Of a DNA stretch of 64,000 bases, positions 34,784 to 43,112 are shown in pieces. This DNA is from Paenibacillus helianthi (lineage in GTDB: Bacteria; Bacillota; Bacilli; Paenibacillales; Paenibacillaceae). The notes beneath the pieces were generated by a model. The model ran no database searches and was not told the origin of the DNA. It saw only the letters and a list, made by a program, of their open reading frames with translations. The translations under genes and the position numbers were made by a program. Where the stretch lies: the NCBI RefSeq assembly GCF_001909055.1, contig NZ_LVWI01000049.1, positions 1 through 64,000 of the forward strand, read 5' to 3'. Position 1 is the first letter of the stretch; each line of letters starts with the position of its first letter.

Positions 34784-35165
34784 TCACCACTTGTTCTGGT
34801 CAAGTTTTCTGCCATACTTTTGATGCAAACGGATCTTCGCTTCCTCCCAGCTCGGAATAGTATCGGCATCCCAGTGGACGGCCTCCACTTCATCGCCAAT
34901 TCGGCGTGCGATCCGCATGGCCTTGGCGTGATTGCCGTGATTGCGGTATTCCAGCATGCGATCCTTGTTCTCCCATACCGACATCGTCCAGCCTACTCTC
35001 CAACTGTCGCGTGTAAGGTCGGAATGCAGCAATCCGGCAGCCCTATTCAGTTGCTTCGTTGACCGGACGATGTGGTAAATAAAAAACGGAAGGACCCACA
35101 TGCCCTTTACTCGCACCCGTGTCACTGAAATCAACAACGAAATCGCCCCTTCCACGAAACACCCA
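34784..35165 (-). pseudogene. DUF3291-like C-terminal segment fused behind a U32 fragment
   Basis: The minus strand reads VKGMWVLPFFIYHIVRSTKQ then WRVGWTMSVWENKDRMLEYR and HAKAMRIARRIGDEVEAVHW, the pattern of DUF3291-type proteins related to antibiotic-biosynthesis monooxygenase folds. It is in frame with the U32 fragment upstream through a joint near 35165-35180. A 349-residue chimera is therefore readable from a GTG at 35833, but its own start and N terminus are lost. Confidence 0.65.
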
Positions 35166-35169
35166 TTTT

Positions 35170-36136
35170 CGGTTGCCATATGAATGACTTTCACAACCTG
35201 CTCTTTAGATTCAACTGTGAAGTTTAATCTGAGCGCCTCGATTCCTTTGATGTTTGGCAGCTCATCTAGCAGATTAAGCGTCTTCCCATTAAGAATAGTC
35301 GCTGTACAATCCTCATGGGAAAGGATAGGGAACGTTCCTTGCTCATCTTTTAACTCATAGCTCTTCGTTCTGCAAATTCTGCATTGATTCATTTTTCTCA
35401 TCGGACAATATTTGGTGAACATCAAAGGAGCCTTGCCATACACAATCATTTCCAGTGCAGGATAGCCGTCATTTGCTTCAACATAGGCAATCAATACATC
35501 TTCAATTTGGCTCTTATTCATTTCATAAGATAAAGTGACTCGCTTGGCACCTAATTTATATAGTTCATAGCAGCTAGTAGCATTAATCACATTTAGAGAA
35601 TAGTCCGTAACAAACGGATTGGTTCCTCGGTAGTGATGAATTCCGCCATATCCTCCGATCAGCAGCTGCCCTTCTTTTTCCTGATAATCATTCTGGTTTC
35701 TTCTAACCACATTGTCAAAATAGATTTCCTTAATTCCACAGCTCACGCAAGCATCATACTGTTCCTTAGTCGTTACAGAAGCCGTGAGGTATGGTTGTAC
35801 AGGGGCAAAGCTTATTTTTTCTTTGGCTTCCACAGCCTTGGTTCTTTTCTTCTGGCTGTTAAGCTTTAAATCATATAAGCCCAGTACAATTTCTCTTCTT
35901 GCTGCATTTAACAGTTTGGCTGGAATAAACGCATTGCCTTCCTCATAATCGACCTGATTGAGTTCGAATATCGTATCGTTTAATCTGGAGAATTGCTTGA
36001 TGACCTGGTCTTTGGTGGTTGGATTATTAATGGCTTCGCCTAATATTTCCTCACTTTCATAGGAATAATTAAAGCCTAAGCCCTCCGCCTCTATGACAAG
36101 CTTTGAATCTGGATATGCATATACGCTCGCTAATAT
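35170..36136 (-). pseudogene. Peptidase U32 C-terminal half, diverged copy
   Basis: The frame is open from about 36136 (VYAYPDSKLVIEAEGLGFNY) through CPMRKMNQCRIC to the joint with the DUF3291-like segment. It aligns with residues ~405-715 of the intact U32 gene but is more diverged than the 13.4 kb copy. There is no start codon at its head; an extra 4 bases near 36126 put it out of frame with the U32 part further upstream. Confidence 0.8.
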
Positions 36137-36149
36137 CTAGGTCAAACCG

Positions 36150-36420
36150 CTTAAATTCTTTTTCCAGCGATGCTTGTTCCAATCTCATAACCAAAGTGAT
36201 TAGGTCTTGAGATGTTTGTAATATTCCTCCGGTCCTTGTGGAACAAATATCCTTTGGTAAAGGTCCGATTGAATGTCTTCTTCAGATTTTCTTTATCTGC
36301 TTCGGTGATTTTATGATCTAAGGCCATGCGATATTTGGATACCACATTAGCCACATACGTAGGCACTTTCATTCGGCCTTCTATTTTTAAAGAATCGATT
36401 TCTTCTAAATCCTGGATATA
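36150..36420 (-). pseudogene. Peptidase U32 internal fragment
   Basis: The minus strand reads EIDSLKIEGRMKVPTYVANV then SKYRMALDHKITEADKENLK, ending FGYEIGT, identical in plan to residues ~235-325 of the intact U32 protein. About 80 residues between this part and the C-terminal part are deleted. Confidence 0.8.
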
Positions 36421-36578
36421 TCTCAATGGGTTGTGCGCCGGAAATTGCATATTTTCTATCTATGACAAAGAAAGGGGCTCCTGTTATTCCCAATTGTTTG
36501 GCTGTGACTTCATCTGAACGCACTTCGTTAGCATATTTGGATGGATCATGGAGAACTGCCATTGACTCGTCCCTATTG
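36421..36578 (-). pseudogene. DsbA/FrnE gene fragment
   Basis: NRDESMAVLHDPSKYANEVR then LGITGAPFFVIDRKYAISGA repeats the C-terminal third of the gene at 29819. It is joined to the U32 fragment at a shared ATAT and to an XRE remnant at a shared GTATG. Confidence 0.85.
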
Positions 36579-36620
36579 CATACTGACGATCTCCTGAATA
36601 TCACTCTCTGCGGCTACTAC
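36579..36620 (-). pseudogene. XRE-regulator C-terminal remnant
   Basis: The minus strand reads AAESDIQEIVSM, matching SAESDIQDIVSM in the tail of the XRE protein at 7701-8033. Bases 36621-36670 show nothing. Confidence 0.6.
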
Positions 36621-36670
36621 GTTATGCTCAGCAATAACTAATACAGCATTTCAATATAAACCAAGCGTTG

Positions 36671-36860
36671 CTACAGAAATAGCGTTGAGTACGCGTGGGA
36701 AACCTGTATAGGATATGCAAGGGGTAATGCTTCAACGACTTCATTCGTAGAGAGACCAACATTAGAAGCCCCTCGAATATGGGTATGAAGTTCTGACTCG
36801 ACTCGACCTTGGGTTGTCAGGGAGGCAATCGTCAACAGGCAGCCTCCTAGTAAGTCAAGT
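36671..36860 (-). pseudogene. Carboxymuconolactone decarboxylase-like fragment
   Basis: LTIASLTTQGRVESELHTHI then RGASNVGLSTNEVVEALPLA resembles the C-terminal half of CMD/AhpD-like proteins (LxxLxALGRxxELxxHIRGALNxG). The active-site CxxC part is missing. Confidence 0.55.
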
Positions 36861-36955
36861 GAAACGAATGGTGAGCATAAGCAGTCCGCTTTCGGATGAG
36901 GAGCGAGCAGAGCCGCGCAAGCAGTCTTCGGCATATTTAAATAAATCAACAAAGC

Positions 36956-37537
36956 TTATGCCTGAGACAACATTCCTTTAACAAACAATGAGACACTGTG
37001 CTTGTAGAACTCTTCCTCAGTGATGAGTTGGGACTGATATTGCCGGTGAATCAGCTCGCTCATCTGAAATCCGTAACACATCGAGAGAAAAGACATAGCG
37101 GTAAGACGCTCATCCTGTCTAGCTATCACTTTTTTCTTCTGCAGGCGTTCAAAATATTCAACCAGCAAGGAGTGCAGCTTCACTGGCGGATCAGCCAGCA
37201 CTCTGTCCAATTCAGGAAGCATTCCTGTGTCACGGATGCCAATCATAATGATGTCCGCATTTTTATGGAAGAACAAACGGTACTGCTGGCTTACATTCAG
37301 CAGATCGACTTCCGGATTATCGGTTGCGTCCTCTTTTAACAGCTTCTCAAATTGCGGGATATCTGCATGTCTTTCAACGATGGCTTCCAATATGCCTTGC
37401 TTGCTTCCAAATTGCCGAAAAACCGTAGATTCATTGACTTTAGCTTCCGTTGCAATGGCTTTGGTGCTGACTCCCTGATAGCCCTTCTTTCTGATGAGCC
37501 GTGTCGCGGCTTCAATGATTCTGTCCGAAGTATTCAT
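36956..37537 (-). CDS. TetR/AcrR-family regulator
   Basis: 193 residues. HTH ~8-50: GVSTKAIATEAKVNESTVFR then QFGSKQGILEAI. The C-terminal ligand domain is helical. AGGAGAA lies before the ATG. Two TTTTGCATATG boxes flank its own promoter (about 37547 and 37580). The next gene on the same strand upstream is the FAH-family enzyme, which has a large palindrome in its promoter, so this regulator probably controls the FAH/metallo-hydrolase pair. Confidence 0.9.
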   Translation of the reverse strand: MNTSDRIIEAATRLIRKKGYQGVSTKAIATEAKVNESTVFRQFGSKQGILEAIVERHADIPQFEKLLKEDATDNPEVDLLNVSQQYRLFFHKNADIIMIGIRDTGMLPELDRVLADPPVKLHSLLVEYFERLQKKKVIARQDERLTAMSFLSMCYGFQMSELIHRQYQSQLITEEEFYKHSVSLFVKGMLSQA

Positions 37538-37627
37538 TGTATTTCTCCTTTTGCATATGTTAAGCCTATTCTACTACAAGTTTTGCATATGCAGCAGGGT
37601 CGGGGTTCATCTTTCATCAACGTTTAT

Positions 37628-38638
37628 TTAAGGAAAATCGCTTCTTTTCTCCCAACGGCTTGGTTCCGTAATCTTGACAAGTTCAGGCACAAATTGAGTG
37701 AGCGTGCCTAATTTATCGAATGTAATCTGGATTCGGTCAGAGGGCAACAACCATTGTTCGTTCTCGATTGCACAGCAATCTGGTATCGTCCCCATTCCTA
37801 TAATCGTGCCTGGGAGCGGCGTGAAAACTTTCAGAACCTCCTCCATCACTTTCCCAGGGTGTGCAGAATACTCGGAAGTACTTCCCTTCCAGTGCAGTCT
37901 CTCCCCGATGTGTATATCCACATCTAGTGCCAGCGGGTTGTCAATTTCATCCGGCGTAACCAGAAATGGCCCTATACCTTTGCTGCGATCAAAATCTTTG
38001 CAGCGCGTCGGTCCGGTCAGTGCCTGGAAATCCGGCCACTGCACATCGCGGACAGTACTGTCGTTAAAAATAACATAACCTGCGATGCAATTCCCCTTCC
38101 CTGTAACAAAGGCCAGCTCCGGCTCGATATCCAGGTATGAAGAATATGATGGCCAATAAATCGTATCCCCATCGCCAATTACAGCATTATGGTTACACTT
38201 GTAATAACTGAAATTCACTTTATTCGGATCCTGCTGGAATTTTTCGGCGATTTTTTGTTTAAGCTCTTCTCTTTCCGGCCCTGTATATTCTCTCTGCAGC
38301 AGATTTACGCCAGCATTTCTTAGATGTCTTGGCGTCAGCCCGAAATCGATAAGCGCAGCTGGATTCGGAACCGGCGGAAGCAGTTTTACTGCTGCAATCG
38401 GGAAGATTTCATTTTCATTGAATTGATGCGGCTGTTCGACAGCATATTGCATCAATTCCTTAGCGGCATCATAACTTTCCGGCAAATAATGGAGATAGCT
38501 GTCCATACTTTCAAGACTGTCAGAGAATGTTCCCTGCTTTTTCATGATTACAGCAAATGAAACGACAAAGTTCTCGTTAATAACAAGCCCAAACAAAGGT
38601 GCCAGGGATGTCTTGGTTTGAAAGGTTACTAGCTTCAT
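37628..38638 (-). CDS. Fumarylacetoacetate hydrolase-family protein
   Basis: 336 residues. N-terminal FAH-like beta domain (~1-90), then the catalytic domain. YLDIEPELAFVTGKG (~165) holds the acidic metal ligands, and GYVIFNDSTVRDVQWPDFQA (~185) and a KDFDRSKGIGPFLVT stretch (~215) follow. Family members hydrolyse, decarboxylate or isomerise acylpyruvate-like substrates with Mg2+ or Mn2+. It is divergent from an MBL-fold hydrolase, suggesting joint breakdown of one compound, possibly controlled by the TetR gene next door. Confidence 0.85.
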   Translation of the reverse strand: MKLVTFQTKTSLAPLFGLVINENFVVSFAVIMKKQGTFSDSLESMDSYLHYLPESYDAAKELMQYAVEQPHQFNENEIFPIAAVKLLPPVPNPAALIDFGLTPRHLRNAGVNLLQREYTGPEREELKQKIAEKFQQDPNKVNFSYYKCNHNAVIGDGDTIYWPSYSSYLDIEPELAFVTGKGNCIAGYVIFNDSTVRDVQWPDFQALTGPTRCKDFDRSKGIGPFLVTPDEIDNPLALDVDIHIGERLHWKGSTSEYSAHPGKVMEEVLKVFTPLPGTIIGMGTIPDCCAIENEQWLLPSDRIQITFDKLGTLTQFVPELVKITEPSRWEKRSDFP

Positions 38639-38699
38639 GTTGCAGCGCCTCCATCCATATAGTGTGATGTTGTTCTGTTACAATCATAAAGCATAGAGT

Positions 38700-38727
38700 A
38701 AATGCATGCAAGCACTTGCTTGCATTT
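38700..38727. promoter_or_regulatory. Large inverted repeat in a divergent promoter
   Basis: AAATGCATGCAAG (38700-38712) and CTTGCTTGCATTT (38715-38727) are complementary at 12 of 13 positions across 2 bp. It lies between the FAH-family gene and the MBL-fold gene, next to a TATAAT at about 38746. Likely operator for the nearby TetR protein. Confidence 0.65.
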
Positions 38728-38803
38728 ATGTTTTCCATTCTCTATAATAAAGGCATAATCAGTATGCCTTATCCCAAAAACACATACGCAAAGGAGAATT
38801 TTC

Positions 38804-39826
38804 ATGAAGTATGGTCGTATTATCCAAAAACCCCGCGTTAAATTTTTTGAAGTCGCAGCTGGCGTCTTTGCTGGTATTTCGCCGTACCGCGGCATCAGTT
38901 GGGCCAATGCCGGGTTTATCAACAAGGGTGAAGGGCTGGTGTATGACACGTTTTTCGATTTGTTCCATGCACGGGAAATGCGGGAGGCTTACAAGGAAGT
39001 AAGCAACGGCGGCTCTCCCGCATATGTGGTGAACTCGCACTATAACAGCGACCATGCCTGGGGAAACAAAGTGTTTGAAGATGCTTGCATTATTATGCAT
39101 AAGGAAGCCTCCAGAGAGCGTCTCACCGAAAATATCACCTGGATGGACAACGTCATCAGAAGAGGAAAGGATTCTCTGGAATCGACTTCGGGCGAGCGGT
39201 TTTTTGCAGCGGAATTTGAAGGATTCGACCTGGAGGGCGTAGAATGGGTATACCCGAATATTCAGATAAAGGACGATATCAGCATCCGTCTTGACGATAC
39301 GGAAGTCATGATTTACAACGTAGCTCCGGCCCATTCCGACAGTGACTTGCTGCTGTGGATGCCAAAAGAAAAAGTGCTGTTCGCCGGCGATGTCGTGTTT
39401 AACGGTTGTACGGCATACAGCGAAGAGGGAACCCTCAATTGGGTTAAAGTGCTTGATCGCATTATTGATGAAATTAAACCCGAAATTGTTGTTCCAGGAC
39501 ATGGCGCTATCTGCGGCCTGGACTTCGTGAAGGAGCAGAGGGACTACCTCCTGAACCTGATCAGCGAGTTCAACAAGCATTACAATGACGAAATTGATTC
39601 CTTGTCCCTGACCAAGCAAATTGATATTTCCCGCTTCCTTCATTGGATTCAGCCAGAACGCTTATATGTTACAGTGGATATCCTATTGAAAAGCAAACGA
39701 GGGTTATCACCCCTTCCAGCTTGGAACGAGGTGCCTGCTAAGCTGGAAGACATGAAAGCTTTTTTGGCCGGAAAATATGGCAATCAGATCAAGCCATGGG
39801 ACCCTATGAATGTTTGGCAAGAATAG
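38804..39826 (+). CDS. MBL-fold metallo-hydrolase
   Basis: 340 residues. Zinc motif HYNSDHAWGN (~80; the second His of the usual HxHxDH is replaced by Asn), PAHSDSDLLLW (~176), LFAGDVVFNG (~192) and PGHGAICG (~232). AAAGGAG precedes the start. It has no signal peptide. The replaced His, if real, would change the first zinc site, although HxNxDH-like variants are known in alkylsulfatase-like and other branches. It is divergent from the FAH-family gene and ends at a strong terminator just before rlmH. Confidence 0.88.
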   Translation: MKYGRIIQKPRVKFFEVAAGVFAGISPYRGISWANAGFINKGEGLVYDTFFDLFHAREMREAYKEVSNGGSPAYVVNSHYNSDHAWGNKVFEDACIIMHKEASRERLTENITWMDNVIRRGKDSLESTSGERFFAAEFEGFDLEGVEWVYPNIQIKDDISIRLDDTEVMIYNVAPAHSDSDLLLWMPKEKVLFAGDVVFNGCTAYSEEGTLNWVKVLDRIIDEIKPEIVVPGHGAICGLDFVKEQRDYLLNLISEFNKHYNDEIDSLSLTKQIDISRFLHWIQPERLYVTVDILLKSKRGLSPLPAWNEVPAKLEDMKAFLAGKYGNQIKPWDPMNVWQE

Positions 39827-39847
39827 CAATTTGAAGCTAGCGTACGA

Positions 39848-39890
39848 AAAACGGCCCTGTCGCAAACGATGCGAACAGGGGCCGTTTTCT
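39848..39890. terminator. Strong hairpin terminator between cassette and rlmH
   Basis: AAAACGGCCCTGT (about 39848-39860) pairs with ACAGGGGCCGTTTT (about 39874-39887), followed by CTTTC. It ends the MBL-fold gene. Confidence 0.8.
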
Positions 39891-39913
39891 TTCAATTGTT
39901 CCACGGAATTAGC

Positions 39914-39945
39914 AACTTGCCCCTACTTATGATACGGTTCACCGC
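39914..39945 (+). repeat. att-like site at the 3' end of rlmH (reference copy)
   Basis: The plus strand AACTTGCCCCTACTTATGAT continues ACGGTTCACCG. On the minus strand it encodes the RlmH end GEPYHK and the stop, and contains TATCATAA, the core also present at the Staphylococcus SCC attachment site in rlmH (orfX). Copies occur at 12516, 14731 and 17658 and, decayed, at 7551 and 17299. Confidence 0.75.
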
Positions 39946-40402
39946 GATTTATCTTCACCGCGCGGTAAATCTGTTCCACCAGCACCAGCCGCATGAGCTG
40001 ATGGGGCAGCGTCATGCGGCCGAAGCTCATGCGGTGCTGGGCGCGGCGCATGACGTCATCGGAGAGCCCGTGGCTCCCTCCGATGACGAAGACGACATGG
40101 CTCGTCCCGTAGGTGCCGAGCCGGTCGATTTCGGCGGCAAGCTCTTCCGAGCTCCAGAGCTTGCCGTCGATCGCGAGCGCAATGACATGCGCCTCGCTCT
40201 TAATGTGCGCGAGGATACGCTCGCCCTCGCGTTCCTTCACCTGAACAACCTCAGCACCGCTTAGGTTGTCAGGTGCCTTCTCATCCGCCACCTCAATGAT
40301 CTGGAACTTGAGGTATGGCGTCAGCCGCTTGGCATACTCCGCGATGCCGAGGGTCAAATACTTTTCCTTCAATTTGCCTACGCCAATAATTTGAATCAAC
40401 AT
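39923..40402 (-). CDS. rlmH: 23S rRNA (pseudouridine-1915-N3)-methyltransferase RlmH
   Basis: The ATG at 40402 (MLIQIIGVGKLKEKYL) follows GGAGG and gives 159 residues, the exact usual length. It is a SPOUT-fold methyltransferase. FVIGGSHGLSDDV (~100) is the S-adenosylmethionine-binding knot, and the C terminus QIYRAVKINRGEPYHK is the conserved substrate-binding tail. It methylates pseudouridine 1915 of 23S rRNA in the 70S ribosome. The 3' end is the attachment site of SCC elements in staphylococci, and the last ~25 bp are repeated several times to the left in this window. Confidence 0.97.
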   Translation of the reverse strand: MLIQIIGVGKLKEKYLTLGIAEYAKRLTPYLKFQIIEVADEKAPDNLSGAEVVQVKEREGERILAHIKSEAHVIALAIDGKLWSSEELAAEIDRLGTYGTSHVVFVIGGSHGLSDDVMRRAQHRMSFGRMTLPHQLMRLVLVEQIYRAVKINRGEPYHK

Positions 40403-40460
40403 ATATACCTCCATCTGATAGCTTCTGTAGTTACAACTCACCCGCTTTGTTCACGCACCA

Positions 40461-42059
40461 CTAGTGGGTTGCAATTTTCACTTGCCGTACTCTCCCAATA
40501 ACAGCTAACATCAGTAAAAGAACTGTAGCCAGCAGGTAATACAGATATACCTTTTGATCAAGAGATTGCTGTGAGGCTCCCATAAAATCCATAACCGTTA
40601 ATTTATTTAAAGGACCCAAATACCACATTAACATAAATATCACCTGAAAAAGCTTGCTATTTCTCGACCATACACCTAAGGCTAGTGCCAACGTGGGAAT
40701 AAATAATCCGCCGACCGCCATCGCCATCAGAGTTTCCCATTCCCCTGCAACCAGACAATGAATCATAGCCCCACTGCCTGCCAGATAAGCAACGATGATT
40801 CCGGCTAGCCACAATACAATAAATTGATTCCGAACCGGATGCATAGCCGTAAACACGAATTGATGAGTCCGGTGATAAGTTTCATTCGTGCCCATTGCCG
40901 ACCAAATCAGAATAGGCCAAACCCAAGTAAAGGGTGCAACAAATCTTGTTACAGACTCCATGGGCAACAGTAATCCCAGTACAATCATGACCAGTGCGAT
41001 CAAGTACCACCAAATACGCAACCCTTTGAGCATAAGCCGCAACTCCATACCTAATATCCTGATGTAGTGGGACTGCCCATGTACTACATTAGTGTAGGGA
41101 GTTAACTTTATTCCACTGTCATTTATAGGCACAGGCTTCATTTGCGGCTCTACATTTCTAAATTCGCGGGGTTTACCATTTGTACTAATGTTGGATGAAC
41201 GCGTAAGATCGAAGCGATGAAAGAAGATGGAAGCCACTACTGCAATCCCTACTGCCACAGCTAACCAAATATAACGTTCCAAAAACATCTGCATCGTCCA
41301 AAGTACCCCTGTCCAGTCGTAGGTTACTAAGTCCCCCCGCAACGGACTCACCCCAGAGATATGACCCCCATTGCTATGATTAAGCCTCGCATTAACCCCA
41401 CTTGATAGTCTGGTAAGGATCGGAGAAATCCCGAGTATATCCTGGCTGGAATGAGTTGCTGTAGTAGACAATCTAAGCGAGAGAATCCATAACACAAAGT
41501 ATATTAAATTGCCCAATCCCTTGCGAAACAAAGGTACCGATTCAAAGAAGATGGCTATGGATGCAACCAAAGCTATAGTTGGCAATGTAGAATACAAAAA
41601 TGGAAGCAATAGTTCCAGCAGCTCAACCGTGTAACTCTCTCCTCTAATCAGTTGCATGACAAGGGCGGATACCATTAAAACAGCCACAATAGACATCAAG
41701 AAAACGAAGTTACTCCACATTTTACCCATGGTGTACATCCACTTTGTAATCGGAGTCGTTGCTATAATTTGCCCTACTCCCGTCTGCACATCCCGTTCAA
41801 TCGCATTTTTCACCAGAAAGAACGCTGGAAGACTTAATATCATGGAGGCTAATATAGCTGTTGCACTGCCGACCCAATCGGAGTTATATATGCCGCGTAT
41901 ATTGTGGAACGATAAGGTTATATAGCTCTCATGACTGGAGGGAATAAATTTATATACGATAAAAATGGATACAAGTACTGTAATCAAAAAGCTGTACCTT
42001 CGGACCCTTTCTAAATAATCAGCTTTTATCATCTGAAATAGAATGCGAAGCGGCGTCAT
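40461..42059 (-). CDS. ABC-2 type transporter permease
   Basis: 532 residues with about 12 membrane helices in two groups (~20-280 and ~345-525), as in large ABC-2 permeases. ERDVQTGVGQIIATTPITKW (~88) is the coupling-helix region after the second helix. The ATG overlaps the stop of the ATPase gene by 4 bp, so the two form a two-gene operon. The substrate is unknown; self-resistance or lipid export are common roles for this type. It ends about 60 bp before the rlmH start. Confidence 0.85.
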   Translation of the reverse strand: MTPLRILFQMIKADYLERVRRYSFLITVLVSIFIVYKFIPSSHESYITLSFHNIRGIYNSDWVGSATAILASMILSLPAFFLVKNAIERDVQTGVGQIIATTPITKWMYTMGKMWSNFVFLMSIVAVLMVSALVMQLIRGESYTVELLELLLPFLYSTLPTIALVASIAIFFESVPLFRKGLGNLIYFVLWILSLRLSTTATHSSQDILGISPILTRLSSGVNARLNHSNGGHISGVSPLRGDLVTYDWTGVLWTMQMFLERYIWLAVAVGIAVVASIFFHRFDLTRSSNISTNGKPREFRNVEPQMKPVPINDSGIKLTPYTNVVHGQSHYIRILGMELRLMLKGLRIWWYLIALVMIVLGLLLPMESVTRFVAPFTWVWPILIWSAMGTNETYHRTHQFVFTAMHPVRNQFIVLWLAGIIVAYLAGSGAMIHCLVAGEWETLMAMAVGGLFIPTLALALGVWSRNSKLFQVIFMLMWYLGPLNKLTVMDFMGASQQSLDQKVYLYYLLATVLLLMLAVIGRVRQVKIATH

Positions 42060-42940
42060 ACGGCTGCCTCCTGCTTATTGGCCGAAATGCAATATAAATA
42101 GGCGTCTTCCAAAGTGGGTGTCTCTAAGCGGCTGTCGGCTGAAGGCTGATTATCGGCAATAACTCTCATACGGACCCCGTCACTGCTCTGAATGGTGCTG
42201 CTGATTAACAATTGCTTACGCGCTTCCATCCATGTATCATTCGGTATCAGCCACTCCCACACTTTCCCCACCGCCGCTTCCAACAACTTGCTTGGAGCTG
42301 CCTGTATCACCAGCCGTCCTTGATGAACAATAGCGATATCTGTTGCAGTCGCTTCGACGTCGGATACAATATGCGTTGATAATATTACAATCCGATCCCC
42401 TGACAATTCCGCTAAAAGATTACGAAAACGAATACGTTCTTCAGGATCCAGTCCCACCGTTGGCTCGTCAACGATTAATAGCTTAGGGTCATTCAATAAA
42501 GCTTGTGCTATGCCTACACGTTGTTTCATCCCGCCTGAAAAGCTGTTCAACGGTTTTTTGCGGACCTCATGAAGATTGAGCAAAAAAAGTAATTCATCAA
42601 TTCTTTTTTTAGCGATTGTATGATCCAATCCTCTGATCGCTGCTAAATATTCCAAAAACTCAACCGCATTTAAATGAGGATATACGCCAAAATCCTGTGG
42701 TAAATAACCGAGTATGCCCCGAACCGCATTAGGGTCCTTAGTGATATCGATGCCATTCCAGCTCACCTTACCTGCTGTGGGTTGAGTAATGGTTGAGAGA
42801 ATTCGCATCAAGGTTGATTTCCCAGCACCATTCGGACCTAATAATCCCAAAACCCCTGTATTGATTTGCAGAGATAAGTCACGGAGCCCGTAAGAATCGC
42901 CCTTGTATTTCTTGCTTACGTTGTCAATTGTTAATTTCAT
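42056..42940 (-). CDS. ABC transporter ATP-binding protein (ABC-2 type)
   Basis: 294 residues. Walker A GPNGAGKST (~35), Q-loop LPQDFGVYP (~81), signature NSFSGGMKQRVGI (~130), Walker B LLIVDEPTVGLDPEER (~152) and H-loop STHIVSD (~188). A C-terminal ~75-residue extension is typical of CcmA/bacitracin-type exporters. It is coupled by a 4-bp overlap to the permease. Confidence 0.93.
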   Translation of the reverse strand: MKLTIDNVSKKYKGDSYGLRDLSLQINTGVLGLLGPNGAGKSTLMRILSTITQPTAGKVSWNGIDITKDPNAVRGILGYLPQDFGVYPHLNAVEFLEYLAAIRGLDHTIAKKRIDELLFLLNLHEVRKKPLNSFSGGMKQRVGIAQALLNDPKLLIVDEPTVGLDPEERIRFRNLLAELSGDRIVILSTHIVSDVEATATDIAIVHQGRLVIQAAPSKLLEAAVGKVWEWLIPNDTWMEARKQLLISSTIQSSDGVRMRVIADNQPSADSRLETPTLEDAYLYCISANKQEAAV

Positions 42941-43112
42941 AATGCCCTCGCGATTTATCTGATAACCTGCGTCTATTGGTTTGACGATACCAAAGATGCT
43001 TTACCCTCAGGCATTCATGAAAATATTTGAAAATTTAACCACCGAAATTGAACGTCCGGCAAGTTCCGTATATGATAGCTATAGATTCTTGTACCCAGGG
43101 GGTTTGCTTACA

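Noticed and set aside
38759..39643. Long minus-strand frame opposite the MBL-fold gene
   Set aside because: It is antisense to a gene with clear zinc motifs and has no family features of its own.
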